Origin: Candidatus Propionivibrio dominans | GTDB taxonomy: Bacteria > Pseudomonadota > Gammaproteobacteria > Burkholderiales > Rhodocyclaceae | Length of the DNA stretch: 64,000 nucleotides | Direction: 5' to 3' | Assembly: GCA_016709335.1 (NCBI GenBank) | Contig: JADJNC010000003.1 | Coordinates: 251,457 to 315,456 of the forward strand | Shown here: positions 10,448 through 19,992 of the stretch, piece by piece | Position numbering within the stretch: the stretch's first letter is position 1 | Layout: every line of letters starts with the position of its first letter | Notes under the pieces: generated by a model | What the model was told of the DNA's origin: nothing | The model's input: the letters and a program-made list of their open reading frames with translations, nothing else | Database searches by the model: none | Translations under genes and position numbers: made by a program

Positions 10448-10768
10448 TTATCCGGCCATTCGTGCCTGTGACCACGCCATGCCGCCAATGACGGCGGCAA
10501 TTGAGGCAATGACCAGCAGGGCGCGAATCGTCGCATAAGTTTTGGGGTTCACGCCACGGTCAGCCAGCGCATAGAGGTGTAGCGCGCCCCACGCCGCGGC
10601 AAGTCCGGTCAGCAGCGGAACGCCGATGAGCTGCAGTTCAATCCGCTCCAGTGCCAGCATCCGACCTTCGCGCCAGGGCACGGCGACGAACACGCCAAGC
10701 ATCCAGAACAAGCCGCAACTGCCTGCGGCGCACAGGGTGGCGACGATACGGGTAATCCAGTTTTCCAC
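10448..10768 (-). CDS. Small hypothetical integral membrane protein
   Basis: 106 residues with three predicted helices: about 8-30 (IVATLCAAGSCGLFWMLGVF), 45-68 (LIGVPLLTGLAAAWGALHLYAL) and 82-100 (ALLVIASIAAVIGGMAW). I do not recognise a named family; the layout resembles small DUF4149/DUF2269-like membrane proteins but key residues are not clear. It lies 26 bp downstream of the methyltransferase gene on the same strand and is probably cotranscribed with it. Confidence 0.65.
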   Translation of the reverse strand: MENWITRIVATLCAAGSCGLFWMLGVFVAVPWREGRMLALERIELQLIGVPLLTGLAAAWGALHLYALADRGVNPKTYATIRALLVIASIAAVIGGMAWSQARMAG

Positions 10769-10794
10769 AGGCTTTCCTTGACTCTGAGTGGCGT

Positions 10795-11640
10795 TCAGCC
10801 GATTTTTTCGGAGACGATGAATCGATCGCGCAATTCATCGAGATTCAGTTCGTGCAAAATCTGCTCAAGCCGGTTTTCGGCGTTTGCGCGCACCTGGCCG
10901 GTCTGTCTGGCGATGATCAACTCGTTTTTCATTGAATGCTCCCAGCCGACCAGTTCGGTCACCGTCACCTGGTAGCCGTGCGCTTCAAGCTGCAGGCAGC
11001 GCAGCGCGTTGGTAAGCTGGCTGCCGAATTCGCGGGTATGCAGCGGGTGGCGCCAGAGTTCCGACAGGGGTGTTTTCGAAAAGGAGGCATTCTTGTTCCG
11101 GCGCAGTACGGCGGCCACTTCGGCCTGGCAACAGGGAACCAGCACGAGGAACCTGGCCTGCTTGTGCAGGGCAAATCGGATGGCGTCATCGGTGGCCGTA
11201 TCGCAGGCGTGCAGCGCGGCAACGATGTCGATGCGCGCGGGCAGGGCGGGTGAATGGATTGATTCGTCGACCGTGAGATTGAGGAAGCTCATGCGCTGGA
11301 AGTGCAGCCGCTGCGCTAGCGCGCAGGACTTATCAACCAGTTCCGATCGCGTCTCGATGCCAAAAATATGGCCGCCGGTTCTGGTTTTGAAGAACAGGTC
11401 GTAGAGGATGAAGCCGAGGTAAGACTTGCCGGCGCCGTGGTCGGCCAGCGTCATGTGGGGGTTATCGACCAGCAGTTCGGCGAGCAGGGGCTCTATGAAG
11501 TTGTACAGGTGATAAACCTGCTTCAGCTTGCGCCGACTGTCCTGGTTGAGTTTTCCGTCGCCGGTCAGGATGTGCAGTTCCTTGAGCAGTTCGACGGACT
11601 GCCCGGGCTTGATTTCAGCGATAAGCGGCACAGGTTTCAT
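10795..11640 (-). CDS. SAM-dependent methyltransferase (Methyltransf_32-like)
   Basis: 281 residues. The Rossmann motif I appears as ADHGAGKSYLGFIL (residues ~66-79), with the acidic residue of motif II in GIETRSELVDKS. The segments ALHACDTATDDAIRFAL and VPCCQAEVAAVLR match the METTL25/GSTCD-type Methyltransf_32 family rather than ubiE-type enzymes. These act on nucleic acid or protein substrates, but this bacterial group is uncharacterised. It is the first gene of a two-gene minus-strand unit with the small membrane protein at 10448-10768. Confidence 0.75.
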   Translation of the reverse strand: MKPVPLIAEIKPGQSVELLKELHILTGDGKLNQDSRRKLKQVYHLYNFIEPLLAELLVDNPHMTLADHGAGKSYLGFILYDLFFKTRTGGHIFGIETRSELVDKSCALAQRLHFQRMSFLNLTVDESIHSPALPARIDIVAALHACDTATDDAIRFALHKQARFLVLVPCCQAEVAAVLRRNKNASFSKTPLSELWRHPLHTREFGSQLTNALRCLQLEAHGYQVTVTELVGWEHSMKNELIIARQTGQVRANAENRLEQILHELNLDELRDRFIVSEKIG

Positions 11641-11734
11641 GCGAGTTGGCGGGAAACACCCATTTTAGACGCATTAGGGTAGGGCGGTCGAACAAATGGG
11701 ATAATGGCGACCTTTTCAGAGATGCTGATTATTC

Positions 11735-12616
11735 ATGGCTATTCAGTGGTATCCCGGTCACATGACTTCGGCGCGCAAAAAGGCGGCCGAGACGATGGCC
11801 TCAATCGATGTGGTGATCGAGGTGCTGGATGCCCGTCTGCCCGAGGCCAGCACCAACCCGCTGGTGCGCGAACTGCGCCTGCACCGCCAGCGCCCGTGTC
11901 TGAAGGTGCTGAACAAGGCCGACCTGGCCGATCCTGAAGCCACCCGGGCCTGGATTGATTACTACAAACAGCAGGATGGCGTCCAGGCGGTGGCGCTATC
12001 GAGCAAGAACCAGGGCGAAGTGGCGCGCATTCCAGGCTACTGTCAGCGACTGGCACCGCATCGCAGTGACAACACCAAGCCCTTGCGCATGATGATCATG
12101 GGGATTCCCAATGTCGGCAAATCGACCCTGATGAATGCGCTGGTCAAGCGCAAGATCGCCAAGGTCGGCGATGAGCCGGCCGTGACCAAGGCGCAGCAGA
12201 TGCATCAGATCAGCGCCCGTCATTCGATCACCGATACGCCGGGTCTGATGTGGCCAAAAATCGAATATCCGAGCGATGGGCTGATGCTCGCCGCGAGTCA
12301 CGCCGTTGGCCGTAACGCTATTATCGACGAGGAGGTGGCCGTTTTCCTGGCCGATCTGTTGCTGGCTCGTTACCCGGCATTTCTTGCGGCGCGTTATGGT
12401 TTCCCGGTTGAGGGGATCGATGGCGTGACGCTCGTGCAAAGGATCGCCCGGCGACGTGCCTTGCTCATGCGCGGCGGCGAACCCGATATCGAGAAAGCAT
12501 CGAGCGTACTTTTGCAGGATTACCGCGATGGAAGGCTTGGCCGGATCACATTGGAAACGCCGGAGTCGCGCCGGGTGATGCTTGCTACTAAAACGCGGGA
12601 ATCCGCCGGGGAATGA
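11735..12616 (+). CDS. ylqF: Ribosome biogenesis GTPase YlqF/RbgA
   Basis: 293 residues with the circularly permuted GTPase order: G4 NKADL near residue 60, then SS(K)N as G5, then G1 GIPNVGKST at about 123-131, and G3 DTPGLMWPK. The opening IQWYPGHMTSARKKA is diagnostic for the YlqF/RbgA family, which matures the 50S subunit. The C-terminal helical domain (about 200-290) is complete. Length is usual. The gene is monocistronic on the plus strand, divergent from the methyltransferase gene at 11640. Confidence 0.92.
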   Translation: MAIQWYPGHMTSARKKAAETMASIDVVIEVLDARLPEASTNPLVRELRLHRQRPCLKVLNKADLADPEATRAWIDYYKQQDGVQAVALSSKNQGEVARIPGYCQRLAPHRSDNTKPLRMMIMGIPNVGKSTLMNALVKRKIAKVGDEPAVTKAQQMHQISARHSITDTPGLMWPKIEYPSDGLMLAASHAVGRNAIIDEEVAVFLADLLLARYPAFLAARYGFPVEGIDGVTLVQRIARRRALLMRGGEPDIEKASSVLLQDYRDGRLGRITLETPESRRVMLATKTRESAGE

Positions 12617-12620
12617 ACGC

Positions 12621-12878
12621 TCACGGACGGGGGACCGGTGACTGATCGGGTTGAGGCTTGAAGATATACTGCTTGACCATGGGAATTACGGTGTGCACGA
12701 CGTACAAACCACCAAAGCCGAGTACTCCGAGCCAGAAGATCAACTGAATGACAAACACTATGGCATTGCGCTGCTGCCGGCTCAACTTTTTGCCTGGATC
12801 GGTGGCGCCACAACCCGGGCAGGCGAGTGCCGAAGTATCAACCTGATGACCACAAGCGCGGCAGGGTACGAGCGACAT
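12621..12878 (-). CDS. Zinc-ribbon single-pass membrane protein
   Basis: 85 residues. The N-terminus holds a compact zinc ribbon with two CxxC knuckles (CRACG at 6-10, CPGCG at 20-24), then a basic linker and one hydrophobic helix (IVFVIQLIFWLGVLGFGGLYVV, about 40-61), then a Pro-rich tail. Such double-zinc-ribbon membrane proteins are widespread and functionally undefined. It converges with ylqF, the two stop codons lying five bases apart. Confidence 0.7.
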   Translation of the reverse strand: MSLVPCRACGHQVDTSALACPGCGATDPGKKLSRQQRNAIVFVIQLIFWLGVLGFGGLYVVHTVIPMVKQYIFKPQPDQSPVPRP

Positions 12879-13001
12879 TACACTTTCCTTATCCCGATGA
12901 CTTCGGAATTATAATCTTTTGGTTCGCGATCATGCTAGCCGCGCAGGGTCTGCAAGCGACAGAATTCGAACCACTGGCCTGCGGGCCGGAAAGAACAAGC
13001 C

Positions 13002-13205
13002 ATGGAAGACCGACTGACCGAGCTGGAAATCAAGACGAGCCTGACCGAAGATCTGCTTGAGGAACTGAATCGCACGGTGTATCGGCAACAACAGCAGCTC
13101 GATTTGTTGCAGGAACAGTTACGGGTTCTCTACGGGCAGATGCAAGCCCATGCCGAACCTGCCGAGCCACGAAATTTGCGGGAAGAAATCCCGCCGCATT
13201 ATTGA
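13002..13205 (+). CDS. slyX: SlyX family protein
   Basis: 67 residues, a short coiled coil (MEDRLTELEIKTSLTEDLLE, then RQQQQLDLLQEQLRVLYGQM) ending in PPHY, the conserved C-terminal signature of SlyX. Length fits the family (about 70). SlyX is a small cytoplasmic protein of unknown function, often found near slyD in enterobacteria; no slyD is nearby here. It converges with rlhA. Confidence 0.88.
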   Translation: MEDRLTELEIKTSLTEDLLEELNRTVYRQQQQLDLLQEQLRVLYGQMQAHAEPAEPRNLREEIPPHY

Positions 13206-13214
13206 CGGGCGGCG

Positions 13215-15137
13215 CTACCGGATCGCCAGTTGAATGGTCCGGTTTTTCTTCAGTTTGCCGATGACGTGCATTTCACAGGGCTTGCAGTCAAAGCGCAGGG
13301 TCAGCTTCTCATTGCCGTTGGTCAGGACCATCGGGTCGGGGCGGATGCCCTTGACCTGTTTGGGGCAGAGCCTGAAGCTGTAACGCAAACAATGCTTGGT
13401 GATCATCAGTGAAACCTCACCCTTTTCGGTGTGGCACTCGTAGGCCGGTTCGATCACGCTGACTCCGTGTTTCTCGTAGAAGGCACGTGCTTTCTCGTTG
13501 AAAACATTGCCCAGATAGCTGAGTGCGGCTTCCGGGTAGATGGCGGGAGGCTCAAGCGGGGCGCGGCGCGAAGGGCGTTGATAGGCGGCCATGCGGGCGG
13601 CATCGAGTGCTTCAAGCGTCGAGCGGCGTAGCGCATTGAGCGCGGATGCCGGAACGAACCATGCGGTGTCGATGGCCAGATCGATGGCTTCGACGCTGTA
13701 AATGGTTGTGCCGAGTTTGCCCAGATTCTCGCGCAGGGTGCTGAGCGCCCGCTCGGCATTCTGTGCGGGCTCCTTTGCGTGAGGCAGATGGCCAACGGCG
13801 CTGACCCCTTCATCGTCCTTCATGTGCAGGGCAAAGCCGTCCGGCGTTTCCACAAAACGCATTGATACCGGGATACGCCGCTCGGCCGACTTTTTCGCCA
13901 GTTGGCGCTCGAATTCCTGATCGTGATTGCGGTGGATAGTTGTGCCCACCCGCAGATCTTCTGGCAGCCTGCCATTGCTGAGTGTCGGGAAGAGGCGGTG
14001 GCCAGTGCCTGCCGCTTCGGCACGGTTGATACGCAGGCCAACGAGTTCCTGATCGGTATTGAAGTAGGTCACTCCATCGCCGTTGTGCAAGGGCGCATCA
14101 CTGCTGACATCAAAACTGTCGCCTCCGATCCGGGTTACTTTGCCAATGGGCTCACCGACGAACTTTGGTGAGGCAAAGGCGCCAATATCGGCCTGGCGGT
14201 CATTCAGAAAGTAGTCGGTCGAGCCACGGTTGAAGGATTTTTCGGGTTGCGGGGTAAAGAAGAACGTGCTGCGCCCGGAGGAACTGCGCCGGCAATCGGG
14301 CACATCCTCGATGATTGCGTCGAGTTGCTGGCGGTAATGCGCCGTGATGTTCTTGACGTAGGACAGATCCTTCAGCCGTCCTTCGATCTTGAACGAACTG
14401 ATCCCGGCGTCGATCAGCGCCCGCAGGTTATCGCTCTGATTGTTGTCTTTCATTGACAGAAGGTGCTGGTCCTCGGCAATGATCCGGCCCTCCTGATCGG
14501 CCAGCGAGTAGGGCAGGCGGCAGGACTGCGAGCAATCGCCCCGGTTTGCACTGCGTCCGGTTTGGGCGTGGCTGATGTTGCACAGCCCGCTGTAGCTCAC
14601 GCAGAGCGAACCGTGCACGAAAAACTCGAGGGTTGCCGAAGTCTGCCCGGCGATTTTTCGAATCTGTTCGAGCGAGAGCTCGCGCGCCAGAACGATCTGC
14701 GAAAAACCGACTTCTTCGAGAAAACGGGCTTTTTCGGGTGTCCGGATGTCGGTCTGCGTGCTGGCATGCAGTTGAATTGGCGGCAGATCGAGTTCGAGCA
14801 GACCCATATCCTGGACAATCAGCGCGTCCGCACCGGCGTCATAAAGCTGCCAGACCAGCCGCCTGGCTTCTTCCAGTTCTTCGTCGTCAAGGATGGTATT
14901 GAGAGCGACCAGAACCCGCGCGTTGAAGCGATGGGCGTGGCTGGCCAGCCGTCCGATGTCGGCCACCGGGTTGCCGGCGTTGGCTCGCGCGCCAAAGGCC
15001 GGGCCGCCGATATAAACGGCGTCGGCACCGTGGATGATGGCTTCGATGCCGAATTCGGCGTTTTTGGCCGGGGCCAGGAGCTCCAGAAGCTTGCGTTTGG
15101 GTCGCATGGGGGAAAAATCAATGGGCACGGCGCACAT
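13215..15137 (-). CDS. rlhA: 23S rRNA 5-hydroxycytidine C2501 synthase (U32 peptidase family)
   Basis: 640 residues, the length of RlhA (YdcP) and longer than the TrhP/YegQ paralogues. The opening LELLAPAKNAEFGIEAIIHG, GADAVYIGGPAFGAR, HASTQTDIRT, and FFVHGSLCVSYSGLCNISH with QTGRSANRGDCSQSCRLPY are U32 hallmarks and follow RlhA closely. Conserved cysteines fit an iron-sulphur site, and the C-terminal KPCEMHVIGK carries a further cysteine. RlhA hydroxylates C2501 of 23S rRNA using prephenate-dependent chemistry shared with TrhP. An alternative start is the ATG at 15107, ten codons downstream. Confidence 0.88.
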   Translation of the reverse strand: MCAVPIDFSPMRPKRKLLELLAPAKNAEFGIEAIIHGADAVYIGGPAFGARANAGNPVADIGRLASHAHRFNARVLVALNTILDDEELEEARRLVWQLYDAGADALIVQDMGLLELDLPPIQLHASTQTDIRTPEKARFLEEVGFSQIVLARELSLEQIRKIAGQTSATLEFFVHGSLCVSYSGLCNISHAQTGRSANRGDCSQSCRLPYSLADQEGRIIAEDQHLLSMKDNNQSDNLRALIDAGISSFKIEGRLKDLSYVKNITAHYRQQLDAIIEDVPDCRRSSSGRSTFFFTPQPEKSFNRGSTDYFLNDRQADIGAFASPKFVGEPIGKVTRIGGDSFDVSSDAPLHNGDGVTYFNTDQELVGLRINRAEAAGTGHRLFPTLSNGRLPEDLRVGTTIHRNHDQEFERQLAKKSAERRIPVSMRFVETPDGFALHMKDDEGVSAVGHLPHAKEPAQNAERALSTLRENLGKLGTTIYSVEAIDLAIDTAWFVPASALNALRRSTLEALDAARMAAYQRPSRRAPLEPPAIYPEAALSYLGNVFNEKARAFYEKHGVSVIEPAYECHTEKGEVSLMITKHCLRYSFRLCPKQVKGIRPDPMVLTNGNEKLTLRFDCKPCEMHVIGKLKKNRTIQLAIR

Positions 15138-15270
15138 TGTAGTGCCAAGCCGGACTTCCTGTAAGCGCCGTCTGAGCCCGGAAATTATTAAAACTTTGTG
15201 TCAACCGGTTCTCAACGAGGGCGTTAATTCCCCCATGGGCGAACATACGCCACACTTAACGGAGACGAAA

Positions 15271-15555
15271 ATGGGTAGTCTGAGCAATGAATCCTTTGAT
15301 CAATTCCTGGATTCGCTGAAACAAGCCGGTGTTGCGATCAGTAATGAACTTGAGTTGCGCGAGCGTCTGGCCGAAGCACAACGCTGGCGCTTTGCCTTTG
15401 CCACGCTGGCTTCAAACGGTCGCCCGCTGGGTATCCGTTTTCAGGATCATAGCGCCGGCGTGAACGAAGCCGAGATCCACAGCGCATTTACCCGGTTCCA
15501 GTTTCCGGAGAGCATGGAAGTGGCTTTTTCCGCCAGCCTCCGGGCAGAACACTGA
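15271..15555 (+). CDS. Small hypothetical soluble protein
   Basis: 94 residues from the ATG at 15271, preceded by ACGGAGACGAAA, a good ribosome binding site. The protein is hydrophilic, with a helical start (SFDQFLDSLKQAGVAISNELELRERLAEAQ) shown here only in part as a coiled-coil-like segment, and a C-terminal half that reads as mixed alpha/beta. No family recognised. A bidirectional terminator follows at 15651-15685. The frame is open further upstream, but that part overlaps the antisense 5' end of rlhA. Confidence 0.55.
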   Translation: MGSLSNESFDQFLDSLKQAGVAISNELELRERLAEAQRWRFAFATLASNGRPLGIRFQDHSAGVNEAEIHSAFTRFQFPESMEVAFSASLRAEH

Positions 15556-15650
15556 TCGGCGGTTTGTCGCGCAAGCGTTTGTCGCTCAGGAACGCGGCAA
15601 ACCAGTAAGAGTCCACTTATTGTCGGCAAGCCGCCGGTTTCAGGTGGAAT

Positions 15651-15685
15651 AAAAGACCCGCAGAGTAACATCTGCGGGTCTTTTT
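15651..15685. terminator. Bidirectional intrinsic terminator
   Basis: A perfect inverted repeat AAAAGACCCGCAGA ... TCTGCGGGTCTTTT with a six-base loop, an A-run on one side and a T-run on the other. It lies between the convergent small gene ending at 15555 and ettA ending at 15707, so it can serve both. Confidence 0.88.
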
Positions 15686-15706
15686 CAATGGGTGAATTCC
15701 TAGACT

Positions 15707-17371
<1,665 letters not shown>

Positions 17372-17462
17372 GGCTGGAGTCTTGGAGTGGTGAAGTTTTA
17401 GGTTTTTGGTCAGGAAATCGGAACAGGCGAAAGGACTACTGAACGGGGTTTGCGGAAATATC

Positions 17463-17566
17463 GTCATTCCGGCGAACGCCGGAATCCAGATTTGTAAATC
17501 TGATCAAGATGTTAGAAAAAAAGTTTTTATAAACAAACTGGATTCCGGGTCAAGCCCGGAATGAGC
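17463..17566. repeat. Paired-hairpin dispersed repeat (ATTCC..GGAAT type)
   Basis: A ~104-bp element made of two hairpins, CATTCCGGCGAACGCCGGAAT at the left (17465-17485, one-base overhang) and the related ATTCCGGGTCAAGCCCGGAAT half at the right, in opposite orientation around an AT-rich centre with an A-run and a T-run. The ends are GTCATTCC and GGAATGAG. It resembles the dRS3-like ATTCC-N-GGAAT repeats common between genes in betaproteobacteria. It sits between ettA and the gcvR-like gene. Confidence 0.7.
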
Positions 17567-17632
17567 GCAAAGCCTGGCCTCGGGCCACGGTAAATCAATG
17601 GGTCAGCGCCATTACAAAGGTGCCGTTCCGCA

Positions 17633-18178
17633 TCAGGTGCGGAGGGTTTCATTGAGCGTGATATCGACCATCAGGTCGTTCGACAGATGCTCCAGATCGC
17701 GGGTCAGAGCACGGACATCAAGTGCTGGCGAGGCGGTCAGCTCGGCGTCGGCATGGAAAAGTATCGCCGCCGACATCGGCGCACTGGCAATATACGTGTT
17801 GAGATCTTCAACATTGACCGCGTGCCGGGCGAGCACCTGGGATACCTCGCGCACAATGCCGATGCGGTCGTGACCGACCAGTGAGAGCTTCAGCCGTCTT
17901 TCACCCACTCTGGATTCGCCGGAGTCTGTGGTTTCGGACTCCTCCGACGTGATGTGCAGGCCGGGCAGTTTGGCCAGCGCAGCCTTGAGCGCTTCGAGCT
18001 GATCTGCACCGAGGCTGACACACACGATCCCGGCGAATTTGCCGGACAGGTGCGACATCGATGACTCCAGCCAATTGCCCTGATGATCGCTGATGACCCG
18101 GGCAAGCTGCTCGACCAGACCCGGGCGATCATCGCCGATGGCGGTAAGAACGAGGGAAATACTGCTATTGGGGCTCAT
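17633..18178 (-). CDS. gcvR: GcvR-like protein with two ACT domains
   Basis: 181 residues from the ATG at 18176-18178 (MSPNSSISLVLTAIGDDRPG). Two ACT domains: residues ~6-85 with DDRPGLVEQLARVISDHQGN, and ~95-175 with HDRIGIVREVSQVLARHAVN. This two-ACT layout and length fit the glycine cleavage system transcriptional repressor family, which in E. coli acts through GcvA rather than binding DNA. No gcv genes are in the window, so the role here is inferred from family only. The open frame continues upstream through the neighbouring gene and is not coding there. Gap to the upstream esterase gene is 50 bp. Confidence 0.75.
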   Translation of the reverse strand: MSPNSSISLVLTAIGDDRPGLVEQLARVISDHQGNWLESSMSHLSGKFAGIVCVSLGADQLEALKAALAKLPGLHITSEESETTDSGESRVGERRLKLSLVGHDRIGIVREVSQVLARHAVNVEDLNTYIASAPMSAAILFHADAELTASPALDVRALTRDLEHLSNDLMVDITLNETLRT

Positions 18179-18228
18179 GATGTACTCCGGGCAGGGTGAG
18201 GGCGCCATTGTACCCTGTGCCGGAGGCG

Positions 18229-18876
18229 CTAACGCACGAGGCCCTGTTTGCGCAATGCGCCGGCCACACCCTTGCCGATCTGCCGGTGTCCCTCGCTGTT
18301 TGGATGAAGTTCGTCGAGTTTGAGTTCCGGCTTCGAGAGTGTGTCGGACAGTATGTCTTCGATCACGGGTATATTCTTTTCTTTGGCCATCACGGCATAA
18401 AGCGGCGCGTCCGAAAGGCTGGAAAACACGACGCCAGCAATGTTTGGTCTGGGTACCGCCATCAGGATTGGCCGGGATCCCCGGCGACTGATTTCGCCGA
18501 TCATCGTTTCGAGATTGGCGACAATGCTTGCTGGCGACTGGCGACGCAGCATGTCGTTGCCGCCGAGTTCGACAATGACGGCAAGCGGTTGATGTTCGTC
18601 GAGCAGCGCGGGCAATCGTTCGCTCCCCCCGGCTGTGGTGTCGCCACTGACCCCGGCATTGATGACCTGCCAGCCGGTCTCGGCGGCAAGTGTTGTGGTC
18701 CAGGCCTGTTCCGGACTCAATCCGTAACCGGCGGTAATGCTGTCGCCGATTACCAGCACCCTGGCGCCGACAGGAATGGCCTCGTATTTTTTCCCGGAAC
18801 AGGCGGTCAGCGCGCTCATCAAAATGAGCACAGCAAGCCACAGCCCGAAGTGCTCTTTCAGAAACCTTGGAATCAT
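18229..18876 (-). CDS. SGNH-hydrolase lipoprotein (TesA/arylesterase-like)
   Basis: About 215 residues from the ATG at 18874-18876. A lipoprotein signal (LWLAVLILMSALTAC) ends in a lipobox cysteine. The SGNH blocks are all visible: block I VIGDSITAGYG with catalytic Ser, block II Gly in NAGVSGDT, block III GGND, and block V DELHPNSEGH with Asp and His. This matches TesA-like arylesterase/thioesterase/lysophospholipase enzymes; substrate cannot be assigned. A start seven codons upstream (18897) is possible. Probably cotranscribed with the gcvR-like gene 50 bp downstream. Confidence 0.82.
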   Translation of the reverse strand: MIPRFLKEHFGLWLAVLILMSALTACSGKKYEAIPVGARVLVIGDSITAGYGLSPEQAWTTTLAAETGWQVINAGVSGDTTAGGSERLPALLDEHQPLAVIVELGGNDMLRRQSPASIVANLETMIGEISRRGSRPILMAVPRPNIAGVVFSSLSDAPLYAVMAKEKNIPVIEDILSDTLSKPELKLDELHPNSEGHRQIGKGVAGALRKQGLVR

Positions 18877-19015
18877 GGGAGGGTTCTCGCTGGTCATCAG
18901 GCGCAAGAATAGGCCAAATTGACGTATTGAGCACTTTATCAGGCCTGAGAAAAACCACCCCATTCTGAAACTGCCCAGGTGTCCTGAAATCGCAATCCCG
19001 TATCAACGCGTAGGT

Positions 19016-19096
19016 CGGGTTAGCCCGCAGGGCGTAACCCGACATCAACCCAGCCTGATACTACGATTTTCGGGTTACGCCCTGCGGGCTAACCCG
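19016..19096. repeat. Perfect 26-bp inverted repeat (REP-like)
   Basis: The 26-bp arm at 19016-19041 (starting CGGGTTAGCCCGCAGGGC) is repeated exactly as its reverse complement at 19071-19096, around a 29-bp loop. Both arms are followed by GACATCAA or its near copy, so the structure looks like two copies of a palindromic unit. It lies between fpr and the esterase gene on the same strand and could form a stable mRNA hairpin. Confidence 0.85.
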
Positions 19097-19117
19097 ACAT
19101 CAATCCAGCAAACCGGA

Positions 19118-19894
19118 TCATTTCTCGACGAAAGCGCGCTCGATGACGTAGTCGCCCATGGCGCCGATATACGGCGAGACCTTGAATCCACGCTGGTCGA
19201 GCATGGTGCAGCAATCCTTGATCATGGCCGGGCTACCGCAGACCATGGCGCGGTCGTGTTGCGGATTGAACGGTGGCAGGCCGATGTCGGCAAACAGCTT
19301 GCCGCTTTCGACCAGATGGGTAATCCGGCCGCGGTTCTGGAAAGGCTCGCGGGTGACGGTCGGGTAATAAATCAGTTTGTCGCGCACCAGATCGGCGAAA
19401 TACTCGTGATTCGGGAGTTCTTTGGTAATGAAGTCGCGGTAGGCCAGTTCGCTCACCGTGCGCACGCCGTGAATGAGCACCACCTTCTCGAAGCGCTGAT
19501 AGCTTTCCGGATCCTGAATCAGGCTGAGGAAGGGAGCGAGGCCGGTGCCGGTCGCCAGCAGGTAGAGGTTCGTTCCCGGCTTCAGGTCACGCAGAACCAG
19601 CGTACCCGTCGGTTTGCGACTGATGACGACGGCGTCGCCCACCGCCAGGTTCTGCAACTTCGAGGTCAGCGGGCCATTCGGCACCTTGATGCTGAAAAAT
19701 TCGAGAAACTCGTCGTGGTTGGCGCTGGCGATACTGTAGGCACGCGTCAGCGGGCGACCTTCCTGTTCAAGGCCAAGCATCACAAACTGGCCGTTGATAA
19801 AACGCAGACCTTCGTCGCGTGTGGTGCGGAAGCTGAAAAGGTTGTCGTTCCAGTGATGGACGGAAAGGACGCGTTGTGTGGAAAGCGTGGTCAT
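19118..19894 (-). CDS. fpr: Ferredoxin--NADP+ reductase
   Basis: 258 residues, typical of bacterial Fpr. The FAD motif RAYSIAS follows the first strand set, the NADP-binding motif ATGTGLAPFLSL lies near residue 115, and the C-terminus GDYVIERAFVEK carries the family tail that stacks near the flavin. Fpr moves electrons between NADPH and ferredoxin or flavodoxin and often responds to superoxide. It is divergently transcribed from a LysR gene (19993), an arrangement known in pseudomonads where FinR activates fpr. A palindrome in the shared spacer (19945-19972) is a candidate regulator site. Confidence 0.92.
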   Translation of the reverse strand: MTTLSTQRVLSVHHWNDNLFSFRTTRDEGLRFINGQFVMLGLEQEGRPLTRAYSIASANHDEFLEFFSIKVPNGPLTSKLQNLAVGDAVVISRKPTGTLVLRDLKPGTNLYLLATGTGLAPFLSLIQDPESYQRFEKVVLIHGVRTVSELAYRDFITKELPNHEYFADLVRDKLIYYPTVTREPFQNRGRITHLVESGKLFADIGLPPFNPQHDRAMVCGSPAMIKDCCTMLDQRGFKVSPYIGAMGDYVIERAFVEK

Positions 19895-19944
19895 GGTCTG
19901 CTCTATGACAGTTTTAGATGCGATAAATGCTATTACGCGCTAAC

Positions 19945-19972
19945 ATATCTGTAAAACTAATTGTTTAGATAT
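19945..19972. promoter_or_regulatory. Candidate LysR operator between fpr and its divergent regulator
   Basis: A near-palindrome with perfect ATATCT / AGATAT arms at 19945-19950 and 19967-19972 and a further TAAA / TTTA pair inside. It lies in the 98-bp AT-rich spacer between the divergent fpr and LysR genes and contains spaced T..A positions as expected for a LysR site. No binding evidence; inferred from position and symmetry. Confidence 0.45.
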
Positions 19973-19992
19973 TTAATATCCATGGAATAGAT

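Noticed and set aside
18179..19048. Upstream extension of the gcvR-like frame to 471 codons
   Set aside because: The extension overlaps the SGNH hydrolase gene, whose catalytic blocks are all present in another frame.
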